Source: Pseudonocardiaceae bacterium (lineage in GTDB: Bacteria > Actinomycetota > Actinomycetes > Mycobacteriales > Pseudonocardiaceae). From it: a stretch of DNA of 64,000 nt. A program made the position numbers and the translations under genes. The notes beneath the pieces are model-generated. The model had not been told where the DNA came from. It made no database searches and was given only the letters and a program-made list of their open reading frames with translations. The stretch covers positions 330 to 64,329 of the forward strand of contig WHSY01000015.1 of the NCBI GenBank assembly GCA_009379815.1, in the 5' to 3' direction. This document shows positions 8,868 through 16,587 of the stretch, piece after piece (positions within the stretch are counted from its first letter, which is position 1; every line of letters starts with the position of its first letter).

Positions 8868-9659
8868 CTAGCCGGTGACCAGCCGGGCGAGGTCGTTCGC
8901 TGCGGCGTACAGCCGCGCGCCTGCGTCGTCGATGCGCGCAGCGCTGAGCCGGCTGACCGGGGCCGACAGGCTCAGGGCGCCGACGGAGGGCATGCGGGAG
9001 GTACTGGCCGCCGCAGCGATCGACAGCACGCCGTCCTCGCTCTCCTGGTTGTTCACGGCGAAGCCTCGTTCGCGGACGTGCTCCAACTCCGTGAGCAGGG
9101 TATGAAGGTCGGCGATGGAGCGGTGCGTGCCCGCCGGCAGGGCGGCCTCGTCATAGAGTTCGCGGACGGCGTCCGGGTGCAGTGCGGCGAGCATCGCCTT
9201 GCCCGACGCGGTTGTGCTCGCGGGGAGCGTGGTGCCGGTGCGCGCCGCGACCCGGAGGGCCTTCTCGCTCTCGACCGCGTCCAGGTACCGGACATGGGTG
9301 CCCTCGAGCCGGGTCAGATGGGTCGTCTCCCCGAAGTCCGCCGCCAGCTTCTCCAGTGCCGGCCGGGCATGGTGGCGCAGGTCCATCTTGCGCACCGCGG
9401 CGAGGCCGATCTCGACCAGCGCCGGGCCCGCGACATAGACGCGCTGGCCGCGCTCCTGCCGTACGAAGTCGTGGTGGACGAGCATCGCCAGCAGCCGGTG
9501 CGCGGTCGAGTGCGCCACCCCGAGCTGCGCGCTGGCGTCCGACAGCCGGATCTGCTGCCGCTCACGCAGCATGCACAGCAGGCGCAGCGCGTTGCCGACC
9601 GACGTGATCGGGTACGCCGGCTTGGTCGACTCGGCCGCCGCGAGACTATCTTTCTGCAT
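8868..9659 (-). CDS. IclR family transcriptional regulator
   Basis: A 263-residue IclR-type regulator. The N-terminal winged helix-turn-helix (about 15-75) includes ALRLLCMLRERQQIRLSDASAQLGVAHSTAHRLL, and the effector-binding domain (about 85-260) has the family segments LTRLEGTHVRYLDAVESEKALRV and ASGKAMLA. IclR proteins usually control a divergent catabolic operon and respond to its substrate. That is the case here: the Rieske dioxygenase starts 115 bp away, and the intervening DNA carries two copies of TTCTG-N5-CAGAA, one of them over this gene's own ATG, which predicts autoregulation. Confidence 0.93.
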   Translation of the reverse strand: MQKDSLAAAESTKPAYPITSVGNALRLLCMLRERQQIRLSDASAQLGVAHSTAHRLLAMLVHHDFVRQERGQRVYVAGPALVEIGLAAVRKMDLRHHARPALEKLAADFGETTHLTRLEGTHVRYLDAVESEKALRVAARTGTTLPASTTASGKAMLAALHPDAVRELYDEAALPAGTHRSIADLHTLLTELEHVRERGFAVNNQESEDGVLSIAAAASTSRMPSVGALSLSAPVSRLSAARIDDAGARLYAAANDLARLVTG

Positions 9660-9666
9660 AACAGAA
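9652..9666. promoter_or_regulatory. Candidate IclR operator 1
   Basis: A perfect dyad TTCTG-CATAA-CAGAA covers the start codon of the IclR gene. Its half-sites are identical to those at 9735-9749. A further palindrome CTCATATGAG lies at 9675-9684. Confidence 0.6.
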
Positions 9667-9694
9667 TCATACCTCTCATATGAGGAATTTTTGG

Positions 9695-9749
9695 TTGACC
9701 ACGGGGGTGCGGTGTCGTATTTTTCAGATAGTAGTTCTGTCTGACAGAA
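9695..9749 (+). promoter_or_regulatory. Dioxygenase promoter and IclR operator 2
   Basis: TTGACC (9695-9700), a 17-bp spacer and TATTTT (9718-9723) make a good promoter reading into the dioxygenase operon. The dyad TTCTG-TCTGA-CAGAA (9735-9749) sits just past the expected start point, where bound protein would block transcription. Confidence 0.65.
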
Positions 9750-9773
9750 GATCTCGCCAGGGTGGAGCCATCG

Positions 9774-11126
9774 ATGCCGGACCAGTCCGCGGTGCTCGAT
9801 GATGTGCGGCGGGGCATGATCCCGGCCCACATCTACAACGATGCGGAGGTCTTCGCGCTGGAGCGCGAGCGGCTGTTCAGCCGGAGCTGGCTGTTCGTGG
9901 CCCACGAGTCCGAGATACCCCAACCGGGTGACTACGCCGTCCGGCGCGTGCTCGACGACTCGTTCATCGTCGCCCGCGACGAGCAGGGCGAGGTGCGGGT
10001 GATGTTCAACATGTGCCTGCACCGCGGGATGCAGGTCTGCCGGGCGGAGCTGGGCAACGCCTCGCACTTCCGCTGCCCGTATCACGGCTGGTCGTACCGC
10101 AACGACGGGCGCCTCGTCGGCCTGCCGTTCCACCAGGACGCCTACGGGGGTGAGGCCGGTTTCCGGCGCAAGGGCCAGACGCTGCTGCCCGCGCCGGCGC
10201 TGGACAGCTACAACGGCCTGATCTTCATCAATCTGGATGCGCAGGCGCCACCGCTGCGGGACTACCTCGGCGACTTCACCTTCTACCTGGACTACTACAC
10301 CAAGCAGTCGGAAAGCGGGATCGAGCTGCGCGGGCCGCAGCGGTGGCGGATCAAGGCGAACTGGAAGATCGGCGCGGAGAACTTCGCCGGCGACATGTAC
10401 CACACCCCGCAGACCCACACCAGCGTCGTGGAGATCGGACTGTTCCGCGAGCCCAAGGCCGCCAAGCGCAAGGACGGGGCCACCTACTGGGCCGGTGCCG
10501 GCGGCGGCACGACCTACAAGCTGCCGCCCGGCACCGTGGACGAGCGGTTGGCCTACGTGGGTTATCCGTTCGAGATGGTCGAGCGGATGAAGCAGATGTG
10601 GTCGCCGGAGCAGCTGCGGGTGGTCGGCGAGGACGGCTTCATGATCTCGGCGGCGTCGGTGTTCCCGAACCTGAGCTTCGTGCACAACTGGCCCCGCGTC
10701 GCCGACTCCGACGACGTCCTGCCGTTCATCTCGATCCGGCAGTGGCAGCCGATCAGCGAGAACGAGACCGAGGTGCTGTCGTGGTTCGCCGTCGACGCCG
10801 AGGCACCCGAGCAGTTCAAGAAGCTGTCGTACAAGGCGTACCTGATGTGTTTCGGCAGCACCGGGATGTTCGAACAGGACGACGTCGAGAACTGGGTGTC
10901 GTTGACGAGCACCGCGGCCGGCTCGATGGCGCGACGGCTGCGGCTCAACAGCCGGATGGGCCTGCTCGACGACGACACCGAGGTGACCCCGGCGTTGCCC
11001 CCCGAGCAGTTCGCCGGTCCCGGCGTAGCCCGCACCGGCTACAGCGAGGCCAACCAGCGTGAGCTGCTGCGCAGGTGGGCCGACCACCTGGAGCAGCCGG
11101 CCGGCGACGGGGCGGTGGCCCGATGA
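9774..11126 (+). CDS. Aromatic ring-hydroxylating dioxygenase, alpha subunit
   Basis: The 450-residue large subunit of a Rieske non-haem iron dioxygenase, which adds both atoms of O2 to an aromatic ring to give a cis-dihydrodiol. The Rieske [2Fe-2S] ligands are Cys81, His83, Cys101 and His104 (CLH and CPYHGWSY); the mononuclear iron site includes His210 and His215 in NFAGDMYHTPQTH. ATG 9774 is preferred over the in-frame GTG 9762 because GGTGGAG lies 6 bp upstream. It overlaps the beta subunit gene by ATGA. No ferredoxin or reductase gene is in the cluster, so electrons must come from elsewhere. The substrate is unknown; benzoate, biphenyl or phenylpropionate-like acids are possible. Confidence 0.94.
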   Translation: MPDQSAVLDDVRRGMIPAHIYNDAEVFALERERLFSRSWLFVAHESEIPQPGDYAVRRVLDDSFIVARDEQGEVRVMFNMCLHRGMQVCRAELGNASHFRCPYHGWSYRNDGRLVGLPFHQDAYGGEAGFRRKGQTLLPAPALDSYNGLIFINLDAQAPPLRDYLGDFTFYLDYYTKQSESGIELRGPQRWRIKANWKIGAENFAGDMYHTPQTHTSVVEIGLFREPKAAKRKDGATYWAGAGGGTTYKLPPGTVDERLAYVGYPFEMVERMKQMWSPEQLRVVGEDGFMISAASVFPNLSFVHNWPRVADSDDVLPFISIRQWQPISENETEVLSWFAVDAEAPEQFKKLSYKAYLMCFGSTGMFEQDDVENWVSLTSTAAGSMARRLRLNSRMGLLDDDTEVTPALPPEQFAGPGVARTGYSEANQRELLRRWADHLEQPAGDGAVAR

Positions 11127-11707
11127 GTTCCACCGACACCTACTCGTCGCGCTCACCGCTGGGTGCCCACGCGCCCCGGCAGCAGCGCACCGGCAGCACC
11201 CTGCCGTTCTCCGACGAGCGCCACCTGCTCGCCTACCAGTGGCTCGTCGACGAGACCTACCTGCTCGATGCCCAGGACTACCAGGCGTGGCTGGGGCTGC
11301 TGTCCGACGACATCCACTACCTCATGCCGGTCCGGGTGACGACCGCGCTGGGTGCGGGCTTCGACGTCGCGCCCGGCATGGCGCACTTCGACGAGGACAA
11401 GTACTCGCTGTCGCGGCGGGTCGCCCGCTTCGCCACCGAGCACGCGTGGACCGAGGACCCGCCGTCGCGGATGCGACACCACCTGTCCAACGTCCGCACC
11501 TTCGCCACCGAGGATCCCGACCACCTGGTCGTGGATTCGGCCGTGCTGCTGTTCCGCAACCGCGGTGACGTCCGCGAGTCCGCCCTGATCTCCGCGGGTC
11601 GCGAGGACCTGCTGCGCCGCACCGCCGACGGCTGGCGGCTGGCCCGCCGGACGATCCTGGTCGACGAGTCCGTGCTGCGCATGCAGAACCTCGCGATCTT
11701 CCTGTGA
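11123..11707 (+). CDS. Aromatic ring-hydroxylating dioxygenase, beta subunit
   Basis: A 194-residue small subunit with the NTF2-like cone fold of ring-hydroxylating dioxygenases. Recognisable segments are the N-terminal LAYQWLVDETYLLDAQDYQAW helix, DIHYLMPVRVT and the C-terminal WRLARRTILVDESVL strand pair. It is structural in the alpha3beta3 hexamer and holds no metal. The ATG overlaps the alpha-subunit stop (ATGA), so the two subunits are translationally coupled; an upstream in-frame start at 11075 would overlap alpha and is rejected. The stop in turn overlaps the GTG of the next small gene. Confidence 0.92.
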   Translation: MSSTDTYSSRSPLGAHAPRQQRTGSTLPFSDERHLLAYQWLVDETYLLDAQDYQAWLGLLSDDIHYLMPVRVTTALGAGFDVAPGMAHFDEDKYSLSRRVARFATEHAWTEDPPSRMRHHLSNVRTFATEDPDHLVVDSAVLLFRNRGDVRESALISAGREDLLRRTADGWRLARRTILVDESVLRMQNLAIFL

Positions 11708-11958
11708 GCCCGCTCGGCTGGGAGGAGCACACGACGGGCGAGCCGATCGTGCTCGGCAACGAGTTCTCCGAGATCACCGTCAGCCGGGTGGAGACCCGCA
11801 ACGGGTCGCGCCTGCTGATCCAGTCCCCCAAGTCGGGTCAGTGGGTGGCGCTGTGCCCGCTGGAGCTCGAAGCGCTGACGTGGCAAGGGCCGCAGACCTT
11901 CTCCGCCATGATCGGCAATCCTTTCAGCCCGCTCGTCGACGAGGAGGACGACCAGTGA
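11704..11958 (+). CDS. Small conserved-looking protein of dioxygenase operon
   Basis: An 84-residue acidic protein starting at a GTG that overlaps the beta-subunit stop (GTGA). It has no membrane segment and no Cys pair beyond one Cys (ALCPLELE), and a compact beta-strand pattern (EITVSRVETRNGSRLLIQSPKSG, then QWVALCPLELEALTW). I do not recognise a defined domain. Its locked position between the dioxygenase subunits and the dihydrodiol dehydrogenase suggests an accessory role in the same pathway, such as assembly or substrate handling. Its stop codon overlaps the first micro-ORF of the 35-bp repeat array. Confidence 0.75.
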   Translation: MSPLGWEEHTTGEPIVLGNEFSEITVSRVETRNGSRLLIQSPKSGQWVALCPLELEALTWQGPQTFSAMIGNPFSPLVDEEDDQ

Positions 11959-12098
11959 GCGCGCGAGACCTGCTTGCCAGGGTCGAGCCATGAGCGCGCG
12001 AGACCTGCTTGCCAGGGTCGAGCCATGAGCGCGCGAGACCTGCTTGCCAGGGTCGAGCCATGAGCGCGCGAGACCTGCTTGCCAGGGTCGAGCCATGA
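11955..12098 (+). repeat. Four tandem 35-bp units forming coupled micro-ORFs
   Basis: Four identical 35-bp units (11956-12095) fill the gap between the 84-residue gene and the SDR. Each contains AGGG, then 7 bp, then ATGAGC, so each is a complete translation-start unit. Starting from GTG 11955 and ATG 11990, 12025 and 12060, four micro-ORFs encode the same peptide MSARDLLARVEP. Each stop overlaps the next start as ATGA, and the last stop overlaps ATG 12095 of the SDR. The peptide may be meaningless and the array a coupling device; a related single copy is at 26578-26649. Confidence 0.85.
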
Positions 12099-12880
12099 GC
12101 GGCTGGCTCGAGGGCAAGCGGGCGCTCGTGGTGGGCGCGGGCTCGGGCATCGGCCGCGCCGTGGTGGATGCGTTCCGCGCCGAAGGTGCCCGGGTGGCCG
12201 TCCTCGAACGCGACCCCGGCAAGTGCGAGGCACTGTCGGCCGCGCTGCCCGACGTGCCGGTCGTGGCGGGCGACGCGACGACGCGGGAGGCCAACGATCG
12301 GGCGGTCGCGGCCGCCGTCGAGGAGTTCGGCGGCCTGGACGTGCTGGTCAACTGCGTCGGGATCTTCGACTTCTACCAGGGGATCGGCGATCTCGACGTC
12401 GACCGCATCGACGACGCGTTCGACGAGATCTACCGCGTCAACGTCAAGAGCCAGCTGCACGCGGTCAAGGCCGCGTTGCCCGCCCTGCGCGAAGCCCGCG
12501 GGACGGTCCTGCTGACCGAGTCGACGTCAGCCTACTACTCGGGCCGCGGCGGCGTGCTGTACGTGTCGTCCAAGTTCGCCGTCCGCGGGCTGGTCACGGC
12601 GATGGCCCACGAACTCGCCCCCGACATCCGGGTCAACGGCGTGGCCCCCGGCGGCACCCGCGACACCGACCTGCGGGGGCCGGCCAGCCTGGGCCTCGAC
12701 ACCCGCCGCCTCGACGACACCCCCGGCCGCGACGCCGACCTCGCCGCCCGCACACCGCTGGGGGTCGCGCTGTCGGGTGCCGACCACGCCGACAGCTACG
12801 TCTTCCTCGCCTCCGACCGTTCCCGCGGCATCACCGGCGGCGTCGTCCACCCCGACGGGGGTATCGGCATCAAGGGCTGA
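12095..12880 (+). CDS. cis-Dihydrodiol dehydrogenase (BphB-like SDR)
   Basis: A 261-residue SDR that resembles the cis-dihydrodiol dehydrogenases of aromatic degradation (BphB/HcaB type), which oxidise the dioxygenase product to a catechol with NAD. The cofactor motif is VGAGSGIG (13-20), and Tyr156 and Lys160 are catalytic (GVLYVSSK). The family-specific stretches FDFYQGIGDLDVDRIDDAFDEIYRVNVK-type helix, NGVAPGGT, DLRGPASLGL and the C-terminal HPDGGIGIKG are all present. ATG 12095 is the last start of the 35-bp repeat array, so its translation probably depends on coupling through the micro-ORFs. No ring-cleavage extradiol enzyme follows directly. Confidence 0.9.
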   Translation: MSGWLEGKRALVVGAGSGIGRAVVDAFRAEGARVAVLERDPGKCEALSAALPDVPVVAGDATTREANDRAVAAAVEEFGGLDVLVNCVGIFDFYQGIGDLDVDRIDDAFDEIYRVNVKSQLHAVKAALPALREARGTVLLTESTSAYYSGRGGVLYVSSKFAVRGLVTAMAHELAPDIRVNGVAPGGTRDTDLRGPASLGLDTRRLDDTPGRDADLAARTPLGVALSGADHADSYVFLASDRSRGITGGVVHPDGGIGIKG

Positions 12881-12902
12881 CCGATCAGATCCGATGCCGG
12901 CG

Positions 12903-13451
12903 TCAGGCGGCGCGGCCGCAGAAGTTGAGCAGCTTCGTCTGCTCGTCCGCGTCGGCCGGTGGCTCGATCTTCGCGGTGAACCCGCCGGGGCGGCGCATCC
13001 CCTCGTCGATCGGAGCGAGGAACTCCATCGCCTTCGCCACGGCGTACGGGTCGAGCCGCTCGTCCTGGCCGGTCGCGCGGGCGAGATCCCAGGTGTGGAT
13101 GAGCGTGTCGGCGCACGCCAGGCGACCGACGAGTGACTCGAACGGTTGCTCGCCGAACATCCCGCTCACCACCGTGGCGGCTCGATGCTCGTCGGTGAGC
13201 GCGTCGGCGACCGCATCGCTGGCAGCACGCCACAGCCGCGGCAGGTCGTCGCCGGGGTCCACCTCGGCCGGCTCGGTGCCGTCGAGGGTCGCGATCATGC
13301 GCCGCTGCGTCCCGATCACGTGGGCGACCAGATCCCGGGCGGTCCACTCCGAACACGGGGTCGGGGCATGCCACCCGTCGGGCGCGATGCCCGAGATGCG
13401 CGCGCCGAACGCGTCGGCAACCGTCGCGTATCGCTGTGCCACCTCCGTCAT
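12903..13451 (-). CDS. TIGR03086-type DinB/mycothiol isomerase-like protein
   Basis: A 182-residue protein of the DinB-like four-helix superfamily, in the group that includes mycothiol-dependent maleylpyruvate isomerase. Typical segments are PTPCSEWTARDLVAHVIG, with the first metal-site His, and LACADTLIHTWDLARATGQDERLDP, with the second. In this superfamily a metal ion activates the thiol cofactor mycothiol or bacillithiol. Its position 500 bp from a ring-cleavage-type cupin gene fits a role in isomerising a ring-fission product, but many paralogues have unknown functions. The start is ATG 13451; a second in-frame ATG at 13484 would add 11 residues. Confidence 0.8.
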   Translation of the reverse strand: MTEVAQRYATVADAFGARISGIAPDGWHAPTPCSEWTARDLVAHVIGTQRRMIATLDGTEPAEVDPGDDLPRLWRAASDAVADALTDEHRAATVVSGMFGEQPFESLVGRLACADTLIHTWDLARATGQDERLDPYAVAKAMEFLAPIDEGMRRPGGFTAKIEPPADADEQTKLLNFCGRAA

Positions 13452-13480
13452 GCCGGGAGCGTACCGGGTCGGGGAAGCCC

Positions 13481-13804
13481 TCATCCGATCGCGCTCTCCC
13501 CGAGTCGGGCGAGCTCGTGGCGCCACGCGGTCTGCTCGTTGAGGCCGCTGCCGAGATCGGGCAGCTCGGCCAGGCCCTCGGCGGGCAGGTCGACGAGCGT
13601 GCCCCCGGCACGGACCACGTCCAGCGACATCCGTGCCAGGCCGTCCACCGCGAGCGCTCGGAGCACGGCCTGGGCCGGGGAGCCGCCGGTGCTCGTCAGG
13701 CCGTGGCCCCGCAGCATCACGACGGGTCCCTCGGCCAGGCCACGGGCCGCGAGCACCCGGCACGCAGCGGCGACGTCGTGGTGCAGCGCGTCGAGATCGG
13801 TCAC
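13481..13804 (-). pseudogene. Class II aldolase/adducin gene with internal deletion
   Basis: From GTG 13804, after a GGGAGAT ribosome site, the first 26 residues match the N-terminus of class II aldolase/adducin proteins (LDALHHDVAAACRVLAARGL). The next residues jump straight to the C-terminal third (PVVMLRGHGLTSTGGS, then a helix with DGLARMSLDVV and ELPDLGSGLNEQTAWRHELARL). The family is normally about 230-260 residues; here it is 107. The middle, with the catalytic Glu and the HxH zinc ligands, is missing while the frame is intact. It could be translated but not be an active aldolase. It seems to be a deletion remnant in the 13-17 kb catabolic module. Confidence 0.75.
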
Positions 13805-13961
13805 GGATCTCCCTTCTCTTATCTGCTGGTCAGAAATCCCTTCTCGGCACCTTGAAAGTTCGAACCTTCCGGTCTTCACTGCTGTGAACCCGGCCATACC
13901 AGGGCACGGCTTCCGTGTGACTCGTGGATCCCGGTGTACGAGACAGCGCTAGGAGGGTGTG
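13805..13961. promoter_or_regulatory. Divergent regulatory region with two dyads
   Basis: TCTG-CTGGT-CAGA (13822-13834) shares its half-sites and spacing with the IclR dyads at 9.7 kb. GAAAG-TTCGAA-CCTTC (13854-13869) is a second near-palindrome, and its TTCGAACCT half recurs at 16560-16568 upstream of the BKACE gene, so it may be a site for the GntR protein at 15815. Confidence 0.4.
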
Positions 13962-15017
13962 ATGAGCAGTCCGGTCGATGGTCCTCCCCCGCAGGGGCCT
14001 CCCAACATCGATCTGTACACGCGCAACGGGTTCGCCGGGCCGATGGCCACGATCGTGCGGGCCCAGTACTCGCCGCCCTACACCCGCGTGCGCGGCAACT
14101 ACGCGCCGCATCGGTTCGATATCCACGACGTGGCGGACGCCGCGTTCGCCGACCCTCGTGCGCTGCCGGTTGCGGTGCTCGACGGTGCCGGCGTCAGCGT
14201 CGAGGTGTCGCGCCGCACCGAGCCGGCCGGCTTCGCCGTGCGCAACGTGCTGGCCGACGAGCTGCACTACGTCCTCGAAGGCGAGGCCGCGCTGCACACC
14301 GATTTCGGCGTGCTCGACCTGCACCCCGGCGACTTCGTGCTGCTGCCGCGCGCGGTGACCTACCGGTACGCGTCGATCGGCGCGCCGCTACGAGAGATGA
14401 TCGTCGTGACCGAGAGCCAGCTGGCCGTCGACCCGGAGAACGCACCCGGCGTGCTCAACGTGGACCTGCACGTCGACGCCCCGGTCCCGGACCCGACGAC
14501 GAACCGCGGTCCCGGGGAGTACGAGGTGGTGATCCGGCACGGGCAGGAGTTCACGTCCTACTTCTATGACTACGACCCGATGCCGTGCCTGGCTACGGCC
14601 GGCGCGCCGATCGTGCGACGGTTCAACATCGAGAACGTGCATGGGCTCGGTGTCGAGCAGGGCGGCCTCATGCCACCGCGACTGATCAATGACGCGACCA
14701 CCCGGACGCTGTTCTACCACTTGGGCAACCGGCGCAGTGACCGGCCGCCCATCCACCACAACGCCGACTACGACGAGGTCATCTGCTACGTCGCCGGGCC
14801 GGGCCACTACGGCGCGGTCGACAAGCCGGGCACCGTGACCTGGACCCCGAAGGGGATCATTCACCAGGGCCCGGAGGAGGACGTCCCGGAGGGCTACGAG
14901 GCCTGGCTGCTGGAGACCCGCTCGCCGCTGTCGCTCACGCCGGCGGGACGGGAGATCGGCACGCTGATGGAGACCGGTCAGTTCGACATCCACCCGAGTG
15001 CGAGCCAGCCGGTCTGA
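13962..15017 (+). CDS. Homogentisate 1,2-dioxygenase-like cupin protein
   Basis: A 351-residue bicupin that resembles actinobacterial homogentisate 1,2-dioxygenases, Fe(II) enzymes that open an aromatic ring. The first cupin includes DELHYVLEGEAALHTDFGVLDLHPGDFVLLPR. The second contains the HHNADYDEV metal motif, with His and Glu ligands, followed by the WTPKGIIHQGPE strand and the family segment LETRSPLSLT. It is shorter than classical HmgA (about 430-445), so a related ring-cleaving or modified substrate is possible. ATG follows a perfect AGGAGG with a 5-bp spacer, implying strong translation. It leads a + strand set with the DUF-type protein, GntR and BKACE genes. Confidence 0.82.
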   Translation: MSSPVDGPPPQGPPNIDLYTRNGFAGPMATIVRAQYSPPYTRVRGNYAPHRFDIHDVADAAFADPRALPVAVLDGAGVSVEVSRRTEPAGFAVRNVLADELHYVLEGEAALHTDFGVLDLHPGDFVLLPRAVTYRYASIGAPLREMIVVTESQLAVDPENAPGVLNVDLHVDAPVPDPTTNRGPGEYEVVIRHGQEFTSYFYDYDPMPCLATAGAPIVRRFNIENVHGLGVEQGGLMPPRLINDATTRTLFYHLGNRRSDRPPIHHNADYDEVICYVAGPGHYGAVDKPGTVTWTPKGIIHQGPEEDVPEGYEAWLLETRSPLSLTPAGREIGTLMETGQFDIHPSASQPV

Positions 15018-15040
15018 AGGGGGGCGAGGAAGGATCCGTC

Positions 15041-15775
15041 ATGTCGCAAGCCGTCACCCAGGCCCGCACCTACGACGACTTCACCGGTCCGGAGCTCGAT
15101 ACCGGGCGATGGTTCTACCTGGAGTACCCACCCGGTCCGGACGGGGTGTCTTGGCGCTGCGAGGAGCCCAGCGCCCGCACCGAGGTCGGCGACGGCACGC
15201 TGAACGTGCACGTCGAGCGGTTCGAGCGGGGCCACGACCAGGTGCAGATCATGGACAATCCCAAGCACCTGCTGCTGTCCACCGAGTCGTTCCCCGTACC
15301 GGCGGGCGGCCGTGCGAGCTTCTCCCTGCAGCTGGCCGCGACCAGCCGCAACGCCGCGCCGCGCGACTACCGCGACGGCTTCGCCTCGTTCAACGTGCTC
15401 GACCTGTCCTCCGGAATGGTCTTCGACCTCTGTGCGACCAGCGACCAGGTGTTCGCGATCTACGAGCGACTGCCCGTGCCCGGGGTCGAGGCCCCGTTCA
15501 CCCATGTGATCGACAGCCCGCTGGCGGGGATCGAGACCGCGGCCGGACGGCCCCATCACTGCGAGGTCACACTCGACGCCGCGCAGCGCAGTGCCGAGTG
15601 GCGCGTCGACGGGGCGCTCGTGTTCGAGGTCCGCGACGTCCTCGTACCGGACGAGGTGAAGCTCGGCGTCGGGCTCATCACCCTGCACCCCATCGCCGAT
15701 GGCACGAGCCGGTCGGTGCGGGGGCAGGGCCTGTCGGCGTCGTTCGGCCCGATCCAGGTGACCGCGACACCGTGA
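15041..15775 (+). CDS. Uncharacterised protein, concanavalin-like (possibly DUF6081)
   Basis: A 244-residue soluble protein with an all-beta look. It opens with TYDDFTGPELDTGRWFYLEYPPGPDG, which resembles the start of concanavalin-like or glycosidase-associated folds, and later has YRDGFASFNVLDLSSGMVFD and HCEVTLDAAQRSAEWRVDGALVFEV, as in LamG-like sandwich domains. I believe it matches the uncharacterised DUF6081 group of actinobacteria, but this is from memory and uncertain. There is no signal peptide. It follows the cupin dioxygenase by 23 bp, so it probably belongs to the same operon; its role is unknown. Confidence 0.6.
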   Translation: MSQAVTQARTYDDFTGPELDTGRWFYLEYPPGPDGVSWRCEEPSARTEVGDGTLNVHVERFERGHDQVQIMDNPKHLLLSTESFPVPAGGRASFSLQLAATSRNAAPRDYRDGFASFNVLDLSSGMVFDLCATSDQVFAIYERLPVPGVEAPFTHVIDSPLAGIETAAGRPHHCEVTLDAAQRSAEWRVDGALVFEVRDVLVPDEVKLGVGLITLHPIADGTSRSVRGQGLSASFGPIQVTATP

Positions 15776-15814
15776 GTCCTGGCCGGCTTCCCGTGACACC
15801 AGAGGCGAGGTGAC

Positions 15815-16540
15815 GTGGCGATCTTCAAACCGACCCGGCAGACCCGGCTCTACGAGGACGTCGCGAGCCAGCTACGCGAAGCGATCCTGTCCGGCCGCTT
15901 CCTGCCCGGCGACCGGCTGCCCATCGAGCGCGGGCTCATGGCGGAGTTCAGGGTGAGCCGGGCGGTAGTGCGGCAGGCCACGATGAACCTGGAGCACGAG
16001 GGACTCGTCGACGTGCAGGTCGGGGCCGGGGGCGGCACGTTCGTGCGGGAGTCGGGGGTGGATGCGGTCACCCACGCGTTCGCGAACCTCTTCCGGCACC
16101 GCGGGGTCTCGCTGCACGACTACCTCGCCGCCAAGCGCGTGCTCGAGCCGGCCATGACCGCGGCGGTCTTCGCCGGGAGCGGACCGGATCACCACCGCAG
16201 GCTCGCGGACAACCTGCAGGAGTTCCGCGAGGCCATGAAGTCGGGCGCCGAGGACCGGGACCTGCTCCGCCTCAGCCTCGGGTTCCACGAGCTGCTGGCG
16301 GAGGCGACGAGCAATCCCGTGCTGGAGGCGGTCGTGGTCGCCGTGGTGCGGATGGGCGAGCGGGTCCCCGCCTTCACCACGACGACCCGGGCCGACTGGC
16401 CGCGCATCCTGGCCGAGCACGAGGAGCTGCTGGGCGCGCTGCGGCGCGGGGCCAAGCGCCGCTTCAGCGAGCTCATCCTGAGCCATCTCGACACGGTCGG
16501 CGACATCTACGACGACATCCCGCGCGCCCCCGCTTCCTGA
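15815..16540 (+). CDS. GntR family transcriptional regulator, FadR subgroup
   Basis: A 241-residue regulator. The N-terminal winged helix (about 10-75) has LYEDVASQLREAILSGRF, PGDRLPIERGLMAEFRVSRAVVRQA and a wing GAGGGTFV; the C-terminal FCD domain (about 90-225) is all-helical with the DLLRLSLGFHELLAEATSNPVLE segment carrying metal-site His. FCD proteins sense carboxylic acids. The gene starts at GTG, 39 bp after the preceding gene and in the same direction, and is followed by the BKACE gene, so it likely controls the 13.5-17.6 kb module. The TTCGAACCT motif at 13.86 and 16.56 kb is a candidate target. Confidence 0.9.
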   Translation: MAIFKPTRQTRLYEDVASQLREAILSGRFLPGDRLPIERGLMAEFRVSRAVVRQATMNLEHEGLVDVQVGAGGGTFVRESGVDAVTHAFANLFRHRGVSLHDYLAAKRVLEPAMTAAVFAGSGPDHHRRLADNLQEFREAMKSGAEDRDLLRLSLGFHELLAEATSNPVLEAVVVAVVRMGERVPAFTTTTRADWPRILAEHEELLGALRRGAKRRFSELILSHLDTVGDIYDDIPRAPAS

Positions 16541-16587
16541 GGCGCGCAGGACACACGATTTCGAACCTCGGCACGAAGGAGTCCACC

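Noticed and set aside
8868-11156. Minus-strand frame of 762 codons across the IclR and dioxygenase genes
   Set aside because: Only its last 263 codons (IclR) have protein character; the rest is the complement of the dioxygenase alpha gene.
11956-12095. CRISPR array
   Set aside because: Units are contiguous 35-bp copies with no spacers, and each is a start-codon unit; there are no cas genes.
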